A DNA stretch of 64,000 nucleotides from SB21 sp964415295 (GCA_964415295.1 CAYPYN010000005.1:367478-431477), one strand, 5' to 3'; counted from the stretch's first letter, positions 36,165-45,014 are shown. Translations and numbers: made by a program. The notes: generated by a model not told the origin, from the sequence alone.

Positions 36165-36995
36165 CTAAATTAGAACGGATAATTTATCACCAACTTTAAG
36201 CGATCCCGTTTTTTGCAGATGGATCACATTTTGTCCGAATAGGACTTTCCCTTGCGGCGTTTTGCGGTACGTGGCGAGAGTCCTTAACGGTTCGTCGCCG
36301 TTTTCACCGGTCAATGGGTCGATGGTTGTTACGACACAACGCGCACAGGGTTTTACTATCTCAAATTCCTGACCTGCCGCCGTGATTTTTTTCCAGGTGT
36401 CTTCGGCAAACGGCTCACAACCTTCCACAACCATATTGGGGCGAAACCGCACCATAGCTATCGGATCTGGAAGCCTTTGGTTTAGATCGTTCAATGAGCC
36501 TTTTGAAATGAGCAAAATGGGAAACCCATCGGCAAAACTCACATGTTCATCTCGTTTTGTATAATTACTGTCGATTGGCCGGATAAATGGTTGGCCCATA
36601 CGAACCAGTTTGCACGAAGTATGAAGATAATCGCTGAACCACTCGGACGTGACTTTTCCACAGTCCAGCGCCATAAACGTATCTTCCCATACCTTTACGC
36701 GCACAGGCTGATCCTCAAAACTGGATGACGGAAATATGAGTTCACTCATACCCGGAGCCCGAAGCGATAGATTGTTTTCATCGATAGCAGGCTCGACAAA
36801 ACAAAGATTGTGATAATCACGCTGGGTGAACACAACACCTTCCGTGTCAACGATCATCATGCGCCGGTCGCCGACGATACCGTATGGATCCAGGTGAACG
36901 GTAGGTACATTGAATCCTTTACAGGACTTGATCGGATAGATGTATAATTCTGAAATGTTCATATAACCGGCTCTTGACGGCTTTAAGCCATTCAT
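36165..36995 (-). CDS. MOSC-domain protein (YcbX/mARC-like)
   Basis: Molybdenum-cofactor sulfurase C-terminal-like protein with the N-terminal beta-barrel (ISELYIYPIKSCKGF, GIVGDRRMMIVDTEG) and MOSC domain containing the probable Moco-ligand Cys in KPCARCVVTTIDPLTG. Related proteins reduce N-hydroxylated compounds. ATG 36995 directly follows the upstream GNAT stop (TGAATG) behind AAAGAG; the internal ATG at 36959 fits the family N-terminus better and is a serious alternative. Confidence 0.88.
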   Translation of the reverse strand: MNGLKPSRAGYMNISELYIYPIKSCKGFNVPTVHLDPYGIVGDRRMMIVDTEGVVFTQRDYHNLCFVEPAIDENNLSLRAPGMSELIFPSSSFEDQPVRVKVWEDTFMALDCGKVTSEWFSDYLHTSCKLVRMGQPFIRPIDSNYTKRDEHVSFADGFPILLISKGSLNDLNQRLPDPIAMVRFRPNMVVEGCEPFAEDTWKKITAAGQEFEIVKPCARCVVTTIDPLTGENGDEPLRTLATYRKTPQGKVLFGQNVIHLQKTGSLKVGDKLSVLI

Positions 36996-37403
36996 TCACT
37001 TAACTCTTTCATCCGAACGAAGCGTCCACGCGCTCGGGTGACGGGTAAATCCGATATGCGGATAGTACTCCACCGCTTTCGGCGCGGACAGGAGTATCAG
37101 CATGGCCTTTGGGGCCGCGGCCTGGGTCCGTCGGATCAGTTCTTTCCCGATACCGCTTTTCTGATGCGACAAACGCACGGCCAGATCGGACAAGTAAGTA
37201 GCATAAACAAAATCAGTCACCGACCGGGCGATGCCTACCAAAAGATCGCCTTCCCAGGCCGTGATGACAAGGTTAGCGTTGGATATCATGTCACGCATTC
37301 TTTCCCTATCGTCTATCGGCCGGCGTTCGCCGAGAGTCGAGGCGCGGTACAGCTCGATCGTCGCATCCAGGTCCAGATCATTTCCGGTTCTATAAGTCAT
37401 CAT
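36996..37403 (-). CDS. Small GNAT-family acetyltransferase
   Basis: A 135-residue N-acetyltransferase with the central strand WEGDLLVGIARSVTDF, acetyl-CoA loop RLSHQKSGIGKELIRRTQAA and the late YYPHIGFTRHP. Substrate unknown. Its stop directly abuts the MOSC gene start, and it begins seven bases downstream of the DinB gene stop. Confidence 0.86.
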   Translation of the reverse strand: MMTYRTGNDLDLDATIELYRASTLGERRPIDDRERMRDMISNANLVITAWEGDLLVGIARSVTDFVYATYLSDLAVRLSHQKSGIGKELIRRTQAAAPKAMLILLSAPKAVEYYPHIGFTRHPSAWTLRSDERVK

Positions 37404-37409
37404 AAGAAT

Positions 37410-37931
37410 TTACTTCAAATAACGTTCTTTGATCACATTGAAGTGATGCAATTCATGTCCGAGAATGGTATAAGCCAGTGCGCGAACCGAGATCTCCTTA
37501 TTGTTGGCCTTGCCGCGCCTTTTCAAAATCTCATCGTCGAAGGACTTGAAGAGTTCAATACTAGCCGTGCGGACCGCTGAAAATTCCCTCATGATGTCTT
37601 CGATCTTCCGCCCGGCCGCCTTGGATTCCGGAGCATAAAGATTTTCGTCAAAACCGGATAAAGGCGTTGCATCGTTTCTGGCGAAACGGAGCGCACGATA
37701 GCCGAAAACCCTTTCTCCGTCCGCTAAATGCATAAGGATCTCTTTGATGCACCATTTGCCCTCCGCATATCGGAAGTTCAGTTTTTCTTCATTGAGAGAT
37801 AGAATCAGCTTCTTATTTGCGTCAAAGACGCTTTGGTATTGCTCCAAAAGATTACCTGTCGGAACCAGTTGGATGTATTTGTCATAATATTCGAAGTATT
37901 CGTTCTTGTCGGGACGGGGTATTGTAATCAT
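37410..37931 (-). CDS. DinB-family protein
   Basis: A 173-residue four-helix protein. DinB signatures are seen in YAEGKWCIKEILMHLADGERVFGYRALRFAR-type sequence (first metal His in LMHLADGE) and the C-terminal ALAYTILGHELHHFNVIKERYL (remaining His ligands). The arrangement His...His-x3-His is complete. Substrate unknown. It heads a tight run with the GNAT and MOSC genes downstream. Confidence 0.88.
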   Translation of the reverse strand: MITIPRPDKNEYFEYYDKYIQLVPTGNLLEQYQSVFDANKKLILSLNEEKLNFRYAEGKWCIKEILMHLADGERVFGYRALRFARNDATPLSGFDENLYAPESKAAGRKIEDIMREFSAVRTASIELFKSFDDEILKRRGKANNKEISVRALAYTILGHELHHFNVIKERYLK

Positions 37932-38023
37932 ATTTTTCTCCGTAATAAGTTCTAGCGAACAGTTTTGATACTATTTGTTTGAAAAAAGGTGATCATTGAT
38001 CCCACGCCTATGCAACTGTTTGA

Positions 38024-38521
38024 TCAATCAACACCGGCAACAGAACTCCTTCTTTCCATGAGCACGATATCGCGCCAGATGCCGTTTAGTTTCCCCAGTC
38101 TTTCTCTGACGCCAAGGATTTTGAATCCGCATTTTTTATGCAGTTCGATACTGGCGGTGTTTTCTTTTAGAATCCCTGCCTGGATGGTCCAGATTCCTTC
38201 GGCTTCGGAGCTTTGGATCACTTCATTGAGAAGTGCCTTCCCTATACCGCGGCCTCGGAATTTCCCATCGATGTACACGCTGATCTCAGCCACGCCGGCA
38301 TAGACGCATCGTCCGGAAACAGGCGTCAAGGCGGCCCATCCGGTCACTGTCTGAAAGTCTCTGGCGACATACCGGCACGTCTTAATATGAGCGGCATCCC
38401 ATTTGTCCCAATCGGGCACGCTGGTCTCTAATGTGGCGTTGCCGGTTGCGATGCCTTCCTCGTAGATCGATTTTACCGACGGCCAGTCGCCGGCAGTCAT
38501 TTTTTCAATGCGAAGGCTCAT
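38024..38521 (-). CDS. Phosphinothricin-acetyltransferase-like GNAT
   Basis: A 165-residue acetyltransferase of the PAT/YncA type: RIEKMTAGDWPSVKSIYEEG, GWAALTPVSGRCVYAGVAEI, VYIDGKFRGRGIGKALLNEV and FHKKCGF-like ELHKKCGFKILGVRERLGKL with IWRDIVLMERRS. Members of this family acetylate phosphinothricin, methionine sulfoximine or other toxic amino acids. ATG 38521 shares one base with the preceding gene's stop (TAATG). Confidence 0.9.
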   Translation of the reverse strand: MSLRIEKMTAGDWPSVKSIYEEGIATGNATLETSVPDWDKWDAAHIKTCRYVARDFQTVTGWAALTPVSGRCVYAGVAEISVYIDGKFRGRGIGKALLNEVIQSSEAEGIWTIQAGILKENTASIELHKKCGFKILGVRERLGKLNGIWRDIVLMERRSSVAGVD

Positions 38522-38997
38522 TACCACTTATTCCTTGCGCGCAGATCCGTGATCTGTTTGCAGTGCTTTTCGCCATGATTTCCGTACGTGACTAAAAGAC
38601 TTTCAAGCGTAATCTCGCCGCGCTCCGAATGATCGGCCTTCCGTGACCACTCGCTATCTTTGATACGATCAAGCAAATATCCCCAGCGAGCGTGGAGTGC
38701 CCTGATGATCGACAGAGAATCCTGAATGGGTAGTTTCTTGCTGTCATCAAGCAGCGCCCAGGCATCCTGATTGTATCCCTTGAGCGGAGGCCTGTCCTCG
38801 GTCAACGTGAGTTTCATCCGGATAACGGCATTCATGTGAGAATCGGCAAGATGGTGAACTACCTGACGCGGGCTCCATCCGCCGTCGCGGTATGGTGTGT
38901 CAAGCTGCGCATCATTCAGGCCTTTGACAGCATCTTCGATACGGTCGGGAAGTTCTTTGATCTTCTGAATAAGAACAGCTCTTTCTTCCTTAGTCAT
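38521..38997 (-). CDS. BstA/YfiT-like DinB protein
   Basis: A 158-residue protein close in pattern to Bacillus YfiT (BstA, bacillithiol S-transferase): LIQKIKELPDRIEDAVKGLN, QLDTPYRDGGWSPRQVVHHL with LADSHMNAVIRMKLTLTED, and the C-terminal YGNHGEKHCKQI. All three metal His are present. If the function holds, the organism may use bacillithiol or a similar thiol. It is coupled to the downstream GNAT by a one-base overlap. Confidence 0.88.
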   Translation of the reverse strand: MTKEERAVLIQKIKELPDRIEDAVKGLNDAQLDTPYRDGGWSPRQVVHHLADSHMNAVIRMKLTLTEDRPPLKGYNQDAWALLDDSKKLPIQDSLSIIRALHARWGYLLDRIKDSEWSRKADHSERGEITLESLLVTYGNHGEKHCKQITDLRARNKW

Positions 38998-39009
38998 CAG
39001 CGTCTCCTG

Positions 39010-39501
39010 TTAATGTTCTTCGGTTTTATAAATTTCGAATCCGCATTTTTGATAAAGAGGAAGTGCTCCGGGATGATCGAGCGTGCAGGTATGAACCCAT
39101 AGCCTTTTTGGCTTTTGCTCCCAAGCCTTATTAACCGCCCAGGTCAGCAACGGTTTTCCAAGTTTTTGACCGATGAATTCGGGCATAAGTCCGAAGTAGG
39201 CCACTTCGATTTCTTTTTCACGTCGGCTGTCCAGTTCGACATAGCCGGCCGGGACGCCTCGCAGGTATAGGACATTGACTTCAACCCGCTCGTCTTGTAT
39301 GATATCTCTAAGTTCGTCGTCGTTAAGTTTTCGGCGATCCACCCATTTCCACTTTTCACCGACATTATTGTATAGAAAGCGGTAAAATGAAACGGTAGGT
39401 GACTCCGCCCGCAATATCATAGCCGACTCGGGTAGGGCAACGACGGACAGCTTTGGCTGTTCTGACATCTCGAGATATGTGGTCACGACCTTCTCCGTCA
39501 T
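39010..39501 (-). CDS. GNAT-family acetyltransferase
   Basis: A 163-residue acetyltransferase with LYLRGVPAGYVELDSRREKE, the loop LMPEFIGQKLGKPLLTWAVN and LWVHTCTLDHPGALPLYQKC followed by GFEIYKTEEH. The HTCTLDHPGAL phrase is shared by a group of otherwise uncharacterised GNATs. It overlaps the upstream RarD-like gene by four bases and lies 12 bases before the BstA-like gene. Confidence 0.88.
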   Translation of the reverse strand: MTEKVVTTYLEMSEQPKLSVVALPESAMILRAESPTVSFYRFLYNNVGEKWKWVDRRKLNDDELRDIIQDERVEVNVLYLRGVPAGYVELDSRREKEIEVAYFGLMPEFIGQKLGKPLLTWAVNKAWEQKPKRLWVHTCTLDHPGALPLYQKCGFEIYKTEEH

Positions 39502-40454
39502 ATAGTCTTTCTTTGATCTTCATGGTCGACTTTTAATGTGACAGGCTTTAGCCTGATTCCGGTGGACTTTTCAATGACTTTCAGTATCAGATCCCAGTTG
39601 AAAATAATAATTGAAACAGCTTGCAGAGCATAAGCGATGATCGCGACCGGATCAAGATTTTCATGATAGATCGCCACACCTATCAGGAAGCTGGTGATAG
39701 GATTGACGTAAATCAGAAAAGCAAGCTGAGAAGATTCCATCCCGTTTAGAGCATAAAGATTGAGCAACAGGGGTGCAATAGTAAAGACAACGGCAATGAT
39801 GCTTATAAAGATCCAGAAGTGTGCATCGGACGGCGGTCCCGTGGCCGGAGTCGGGTCGAGAGCGATCATGATCAGCGCGCCTAAAACCATTTGGATCGTC
39901 AAGGCATTCTTCCGGCTCAGGTATGTATTGCGTCTTTGGGTTATCATATAAAAGGAATAGGAAAACGTAATGATGGAAATATAGAGGATCTGATTCAGAT
40001 CGATATGCGCCATGAGGTAACAGCTGATCGAGCTGAGCAGGATGCCCGCCCAACGGAATAAGGTCAGCTTTTCTTTAAGGAAAAAGAAAGCCAGGAATGC
40101 TGTTACAATGGGCAGAATGAGATAAGCAAAAGCCCCGGCATTGACGCTGATGTGGTTGATCACATAGACGTACGAGATCCAATTAGCCACAAGCAGAATT
40201 CCTCCCAATGCATTAAGAGAAAGCATCACGAAGAACGATTTGGAAGATGCTGAGTAAACGGCGGTCAACTCGGTCATGGATTTTTTGAAATCGAGACTTA
40301 TAATGAGCGTGATCGTTAACGCCGCAAGTATGATGCGGTAATAGATGATCTCAAAAGGATCATGTGTATGGATTTCTTTGAAGAAGATCGGCACAAAGCC
40401 CCATATCACGTAGGACAAGAAGCCCGCTATAAAATATTTCTTGGAAGTGTTCAA
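39498..40454 (-). CDS. rarD: RarD-like EamA permease
   Basis: A 318-residue ten-helix transporter of the RarD type: GFLSYVIWGFVPIFFKEI, FEIIYYRIILAALTIT, SVNAGAFAYLILPIVTAFLAF, and SYFMITQRR-like FYMITQRRNTYL near the middle. RarD was named from chloramphenicol sensitivity but its substrate is uncertain. It opens the minus-strand run; the GNAT gene start overlaps its stop by four bases. Confidence 0.88.
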   Translation of the reverse strand: MNTSKKYFIAGFLSYVIWGFVPIFFKEIHTHDPFEIIYYRIILAALTITLIISLDFKKSMTELTAVYSASSKSFFVMLSLNALGGILLVANWISYVYVINHISVNAGAFAYLILPIVTAFLAFFFLKEKLTLFRWAGILLSSISCYLMAHIDLNQILYISIITFSYSFYMITQRRNTYLSRKNALTIQMVLGALIMIALDPTPATGPPSDAHFWIFISIIAVVFTIAPLLLNLYALNGMESSQLAFLIYVNPITSFLIGVAIYHENLDPVAIIAYALQAVSIIIFNWDLILKVIEKSTGIRLKPVTLKVDHEDQRKTI

Positions 40455-40770
40455 TGGCTCCTATATTGGCTTATGTTAATCTTAATAAAAACAATGAAAC
40501 ACGAAAAATCATTATAGTCCAATTATAAGTAAATATTGTGATCCAATTTCTACAATTGGATTGTAGTAATAGACCAATATAAATTAAACAGGATAGTTTG
40601 TAAAGTGCCAATTTGTCTAAAAGAAGGGTAGTCCAACTTGCTGACCATTTCATACAATGGAGCTGTAAGAAATTCTGTACAGCCTCCCTGGTTGTGGACC
40701 TTTCGGCTGAAAAACAAATTGCTTTTTTTATACCGATTAAATAGATTGGTTCAACTCTAACTCCTCTCTT
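40455..40770. other. Divergent intergenic region, no gene recognised
   Basis: About 316 AT-rich bases separate the divergent RarD-like and HAD genes. The only long open frame here (minus, about 40471-40866) overlaps the HAD gene start and has no protein-like pattern. I found no tRNA, terminator or clear operator; promoters for both flanking genes must lie here but I could not place them confidently. Confidence 0.4.
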
Positions 40771-41496
40771 ATGATCAAAGCTGTCACGTTCGATTTGGGA
40801 AATACTTTGCTTCGCCAGGATAATCTGGATTGGAAGAAACTGGAGAAGGCGGGTTTCCTGAATCATATCAATATTTTTGTCAAACAGAACCTGAGTTATC
40901 CTACACTGAAAGAATGGAGCGGTCGTTATTACGAAATAACTTCAGCGTTTGAACAATCGGCCGGAAAACATGATCTGGAGGTTCCCGCTGAAAAAATCTT
41001 TCACGTGCTGCGCGAGCATTTCCGTATCCCGTCGGTCATCAGTACCTCGATGCTGCTTAGCACATTTTTTATTCCGCTTATGAATGCCCGGCTACTTATG
41101 GATCACGCCGCGGATGCGCTTCAGGAATTACACGACCGGAAGATCCGTTGCGGAGTGATCTCTAACAGTGTTGTACCGGGCTATCTCGGCCGCGAAGTGC
41201 TCGAGAGGTTGGGGATATTGAAATATTTTGAGTTTACCCTATACTCCTCCGACTGCGTTTTTGCCAAGCCGCATCCACTGATGTTCCAAACCGCCGCTGC
41301 CGCCATGGATCTCCGCCCGTCCCAGATTTTTCATGTGGGCGATCAGCTGGATAAGGATGTTGTTGGCGCTAAGAAAGCCGGTATGCGGACCGTCTGGCTT
41401 AACCGTGACCGGAAAAAAATCCGAAAGGACCGGATTCGTCCCGATCATGAGATTCATTCCCTCGACCAATTGACCGAACTTCTCAAAAAGGCCTGA
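40771..41496 (+). CDS. HAD-superfamily hydrolase
   Basis: A 241-residue haloacid-dehalogenase-like protein, subfamily I. Motif 1 is VTFDLGNTLL, so the nucleophile Asp8 is present but the usual acid/base Asp two residues later is Gly10. Motif 2 (VISNSV), motif 3 Lys (CVFAKPHPL) and motif 4 (FHVGDQLDKDVVGAKKAGM) are intact. The missing second Asp suggests altered or weak phosphatase activity. It opens a short plus-strand run with the SPOR lipoprotein and the 3-hydroxyacyl-CoA dehydrogenase. Confidence 0.87.
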   Translation: MIKAVTFDLGNTLLRQDNLDWKKLEKAGFLNHINIFVKQNLSYPTLKEWSGRYYEITSAFEQSAGKHDLEVPAEKIFHVLREHFRIPSVISTSMLLSTFFIPLMNARLLMDHAADALQELHDRKIRCGVISNSVVPGYLGREVLERLGILKYFEFTLYSSDCVFAKPHPLMFQTAAAAMDLRPSQIFHVGDQLDKDVVGAKKAGMRTVWLNRDRKKIRKDRIRPDHEIHSLDQLTELLKKA

Positions 41497-41501
41497 TACT
41501 A

Positions 41502-42038
41502 ATGGCTTCTTGTACAAAAAACTTTGTTAAAGGCCTGCTGTTTTTGGTTCCGGTTGTTATTTCCGCATGCCGGACCACCGCAGAGACAACAAGAACCGAT
41601 GTTGTTAAGGAAACCAGGTTAGAAACGATAAACCAGAGCGGCCAGCGTTTCGACGAAAGTTTTGATCCTGCTATTCTGAACGATCAGGATTGGGTGATCA
41701 AAAAGAAGACGTATCGCGGAGTCCAGACGATCCATGCCGAAGTCGATTCCGGCCGAACCGGTTTGAGAAAAAACAATGAAAACGAACATGTAGCGTTTGG
41801 TTTTCGTGTCCAGCTCTATTCTACGACCGATTACTTCATAGCCATGGCGGTTCGCGATGAGGCGGGCAGTAAACTGAATGAGGATATTTATGTGGATTAT
41901 GAACCGCCTTATTATAAGGTCAGGGCGGGAAATTATACCGTAAGAGAGCAGGCGGAAGAAACAAGAAATCTCGCAAAATCCTTAGGATATCAGGATGCAT
42001 GGATCATTAGAACCAATGTTTTGATAAAGAACAAATAA
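41502..42038 (+). CDS. SPOR-domain lipoprotein
   Basis: A 178-residue envelope protein. N-terminal signal (FVKGLLFLVPVVISAC) ends in a lipobox. The C-terminal part (about 98-175: FGFRVQLYSTTDYFIAMAV to YQDAWIIRTNV) matches the SPOR peptidoglycan-binding fold, including the DYEPPYYKVRAGNYTVREQA core. SPOR proteins bind denuded glycan strands at septa. It starts five bases after the HAD gene. Confidence 0.87.
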   Translation: MASCTKNFVKGLLFLVPVVISACRTTAETTRTDVVKETRLETINQSGQRFDESFDPAILNDQDWVIKKKTYRGVQTIHAEVDSGRTGLRKNNENEHVAFGFRVQLYSTTDYFIAMAVRDEAGSKLNEDIYVDYEPPYYKVRAGNYTVREQAEETRNLAKSLGYQDAWIIRTNVLIKNK

Positions 42039-42076
42039 GACGGTAATTGAGAATTAACCAAGAGGAGAACAGGATC

Positions 42077-42982
42077 ATGGAAGTTAAGAACATTAAGTCC
42101 ATCGGTGTATTGGGATGCGGTCTGATGGGATCGGGTATCGCACAAATCTCTGCGGCGGCCGGTTTTAAAACGATAGTTCGCGAGATCACACAGGATCTGG
42201 CAGACAAAGGTTTGGGCAATATCAAGAAACAACTCGAGCGTAATGCGGCCAAAGGAAAGATTACGGCAGAGGAAAAAGATAAGATTATTGCCAATCTCAG
42301 CGGAACGGCCAGTCTGGACGATCTGAAAAATTGCGACGTGATCATCGAGGCCGTGACAGAGGATATTGCGCTGAAAGGCGAGATTTATTCTTATCTCGAT
42401 AAAATCTGCCCGGCGCACACGATATTTGCTTCCAATACGTCCAGTCTCACGATCACTGAAATGGCGGCCTTCACACAACGCGCCGACCGGTTCTGCGGCA
42501 TGCACTTCTTTAACCCGGTGCCTGTGATGAAACTGGTTGAGATCGTCAAAGGCGTCAGAACCTCTGATGAAACATTCCAAACAGCGTTCGAGCTGGGTAA
42601 AGTATTGGGCAAGACACCGATCGGGGCAAAGGATAATTCCGGCTTCGTCGTTAATTTCCTCCTGGTTCCTTATCTGCTTGGCGCCATCCGCGCCGTACAA
42701 AACGGCACCGCCTCTATCGAAGATATCGACAAAGGCATGATGCTCGGCTGCGGATATCCTATGGGACCGCTCACGTTGTTGGATTTTGTAGGCATCGATA
42801 CCACGTACCGTATTGCGGAGATCATGTTCAAAGAATACGGAGAACCGATGTACTCCTGTCCGCCGCTATTGAGGAAAATGTTTCTTGCGGGCTTCTATGG
42901 GAAGAAATCCGGAAAGGGTTTCTATGATTATTCATCAGGCACTCCGGTCGTCAATAAGGAGATTGTGAATTATATCAAATGA
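42077..42982 (+). CDS. hbd: 3-hydroxybutyryl-CoA dehydrogenase
   Basis: NAD-dependent 3-hydroxyacyl-CoA dehydrogenase of the short soluble type (301 residues). The Rossmann motif GVLGCGLMGSGIAQISA, the catalytic region FASNTSSLTITEMA with Ser, and the MHFFNPVPVMKLVEIVKG (His) motif are present, as is DNSGFVVNFLLVPYLLGAI. It could serve butanoate metabolism or beta-oxidation of ring-cleavage products from the aromatic cluster 5 kb away; that link is inference. ATG 42077 follows GAGGAG. A terminator follows. Confidence 0.95.
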   Translation: MEVKNIKSIGVLGCGLMGSGIAQISAAAGFKTIVREITQDLADKGLGNIKKQLERNAAKGKITAEEKDKIIANLSGTASLDDLKNCDVIIEAVTEDIALKGEIYSYLDKICPAHTIFASNTSSLTITEMAAFTQRADRFCGMHFFNPVPVMKLVEIVKGVRTSDETFQTAFELGKVLGKTPIGAKDNSGFVVNFLLVPYLLGAIRAVQNGTASIEDIDKGMMLGCGYPMGPLTLLDFVGIDTTYRIAEIMFKEYGEPMYSCPPLLRKMFLAGFYGKKSGKGFYDYSSGTPVVNKEIVNYIK

Positions 42983-43018
42983 TGAAAGGTTTCGCGACCG
43001 AAGTGTTGGATTATTTTC

Positions 43019-43047
43019 AAAAAGGCTGACCACGATCAGCCTTTTTT
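43019..43047. terminator. Bidirectional terminator after hbd
   Basis: An 11-base stem (43019-43029 with 43036-43046, core AAGGCTGA/TCAGCCTT) with a six-base loop runs into a T-tract. A-rich sequence on the left makes it usable for the convergent ICMT-like gene as well. Confidence 0.88.
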
Positions 43048-43064
43048 ATTAACTGAAAAGACGC

Positions 43065-43655
43065 TTACAGCGTATAATATCTTATTCCAAACAGGACCAT
43101 TACTGCCAACAAAGCGCCAAGAGTCGCTTTTTCCGATTGCAGGGCTTTTTTCAGGTCGAATCGATCTGAGTAATCTGCATCTAGAAACGGAGTAGTGCGG
43201 GGCAGAAATCGAGGTACGTGTCTGATGAAGTTCTCATACTGAACTCCAAACAGTTCACGCAGTCGGGCTTCCTCGTAGCGAACGATCAGATGGTACGCAA
43301 ACACAAAAAAAACAAGTGTAACGAGGGGCCATAGGGGAAAGAAAACATTTGACAATACGGCGAATCCTAAATATATTAATATATTACCAATATAAATCGG
43401 ATTTCTGACGAACAGGTAGGGCCCGTTAACGACAAGTTTTTCTCCACCTGCAAGGTTCGTGTTCCTTGAAGATTTCCCGACATAACCTACAGCGTACAAT
43501 CTTATAATTTCACCAAGCCCGATCAGAGAAAGACCCGTTAAAAAGATTTTTGACTCAAAGCTGAAGAAAAATAAACAAACGATCAGAAAAGGAATAGGGG
43601 TATAGCCTCTTAATTTAAACAAGCGTTTACCTGTCTGTATGACCATCTTGCTCAT
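43065..43655 (-). CDS. Isoprenylcysteine/phospholipid methyltransferase-family membrane protein
   Basis: A 196-residue membrane methyltransferase with four to five helices. The ICMT/PEMT SAM-binding signature is clear: VNGPYLFVRNPIYIGNILIY, then RYEEARLRELFGVQYENFIRHVPRFLP. Bacterial members methylate lipids or unknown substrates. The C-terminal tail has one more hydrophobic helix. It is divergent from the secreted 386-residue protein gene, with a CRP-like palindrome between them. Confidence 0.88.
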   Translation of the reverse strand: MSKMVIQTGKRLFKLRGYTPIPFLIVCLFFFSFESKIFLTGLSLIGLGEIIRLYAVGYVGKSSRNTNLAGGEKLVVNGPYLFVRNPIYIGNILIYLGFAVLSNVFFPLWPLVTLVFFVFAYHLIVRYEEARLRELFGVQYENFIRHVPRFLPRTTPFLDADYSDRFDLKKALQSEKATLGALLAVMVLFGIRYYTL

Positions 43656-43685
43656 GTAAAGATTGATTTACAGTCAGCCGGTTTG

Positions 43686-43701
43686 TGTGACCAGAGTCAC
43701 A
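43686..43701. promoter_or_regulatory. CRP/FNR-family type palindrome
   Basis: TGTGA-N6-TCACA is a perfect match to the Crp-type site. It lies 30 bases from the ICMT-like start and 109 bases before the secreted protein start, with a TATATT-like -10 at about 43734-43739 downstream. No Crp/Fnr gene is in the window. Confidence 0.5.
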
Positions 43702-43809
43702 GCTTTTCCTAAATAGGCTTTCTTATATTATCAGGACATATCCTGCAATCAATAAATAAAACTTAAAATAAATCTTAGTATTTCAAAACGAAATCGCAAG
43801 GAGAAATTT

Positions 43810-44970
43810 ATGAAAAAGAGTTCTATCCTGGACTACATGAGGCGGTTGGTGTTCATGGCCACGGCTTTGACTGTTATGGCGTTTCAAACCGTCTTTTCAC
43901 AAAGCACTACCCCGAATGGAGTTGAACTCAGTGTTCGTCCGAACGCCCCTCTGCAATTCCAATTCTTTCCTATCAGCTTGCTTGGAATCGGCAAAGGCGA
44001 CGCCAATCTTTCGGCATTTCAGAATTTCGGCGTTCAGTTGTCCAACAATACCGGCACCAGCAAAGACATTTGGTTGAAAGTTGACCTGACAGACGGTTCA
44101 ACTTCGCTCTTTTCACAAAAGCTTGAAGTGGCCTTAACAGTACCGTCGGGTTTACCGGTTTTCATTGGAACGCCGCAGCTTCTGAATTCGAAAAGTGTTC
44201 CTTTCAAGAAAACAGGAATTTCAGGAAAAAATCCAAAGATCTCCGATGAATACATAAACAAATTAAAAGGCGGATTGCCCAGCGGCACCTTTGAGTTTGT
44301 GATTTCTATCGGCGATTATCAGGGCATAACACCGACTTATGATGCCAATCCGCCGGAACAGAGAATCGTAATCCAGATTCTTGCCGGCGCGACCGTGGAT
44401 CTCATCATGCCCGCCAACGGTAATACCGTTAACGCACTTCCTCAATTTCAATGGTCGGCCGTGGGCGGCCAGGAATTCAAACTGACGATCGCCAAACTGA
44501 AACCGGGACAGACGCAGGAAGACGCGCTGAATAATTCATCTCAGCGTGCGGTGATCGCGCTTACGAGTACATCGTACCAGGCTACAGCAGGCGGACCTGT
44601 TACGGGCGCCGGCATCACGACGGAAGAAAATAATCTATTGTGGAACCCCGGTCTTGTCGACGGTGAATATTGTTATCGCGTAACAATGGTTCAGAAAGAT
44701 CCGATCACCGGAACACAGAACCTGGTTAACAGCAACGTGGCCAATTTTACGGTCAGCGGTTCCGGCGGCACGGTCAATACGAGCGGGCTCAATACCGATG
44801 AGATCATTGGTTTGCTTTCCGCAGCGGCTAAGGGCGTTAATATTGCAGAATTACTCAAAGGCTATAGCGCATTTTCGATCGAGATCAACGGAAAACCGGC
44901 TACGGTCGATGAATTACGTACTAAACTAAATGATATCTCGGCCAGCGCGAAATGGTCAATCAAACCATAA
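43810..44970 (+). CDS. Secreted protein of unknown function with Fn3-like region
   Basis: A 386-residue exported protein. A signal peptide (about 1-32, ending near MAFQTVFSQ) precedes two beta-rich regions (about 35-190 and 195-325). The second starts with VDLIMPANGNTVNALPQFQW and contains GEYCYRVTMVQKD, which reads like a fibronectin-III or similar Ig-type fold of the kind found in cell-surface proteins. A C-terminal helical segment (about 335-380) follows. Family not recognised. A FecR-domain gene follows 44 bases later, so they may act together at the envelope. Confidence 0.8.
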   Translation: MKKSSILDYMRRLVFMATALTVMAFQTVFSQSTTPNGVELSVRPNAPLQFQFFPISLLGIGKGDANLSAFQNFGVQLSNNTGTSKDIWLKVDLTDGSTSLFSQKLEVALTVPSGLPVFIGTPQLLNSKSVPFKKTGISGKNPKISDEYINKLKGGLPSGTFEFVISIGDYQGITPTYDANPPEQRIVIQILAGATVDLIMPANGNTVNALPQFQWSAVGGQEFKLTIAKLKPGQTQEDALNNSSQRAVIALTSTSYQATAGGPVTGAGITTEENNLLWNPGLVDGEYCYRVTMVQKDPITGTQNLVNSNVANFTVSGSGGTVNTSGLNTDEIIGLLSAAAKGVNIAELLKGYSAFSIEINGKPATVDELRTKLNDISASAKWSIKP

Positions 44971-45014
44971 AAAAACATTAATAAAAAAATATAGCGATTG
45001 GAGTAAAGATCAAT

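Noticed and set aside
40700..40770. GGTTCAACTC sequence suggesting a tRNA T-loop
   Set aside because: No acceptor, anticodon or D-arm pairing can be built around it.
40471..40866. Minus-strand frame in the RarD-HAD gap
   Set aside because: Overlaps the HAD gene start, no domain pattern, no ribosome site.
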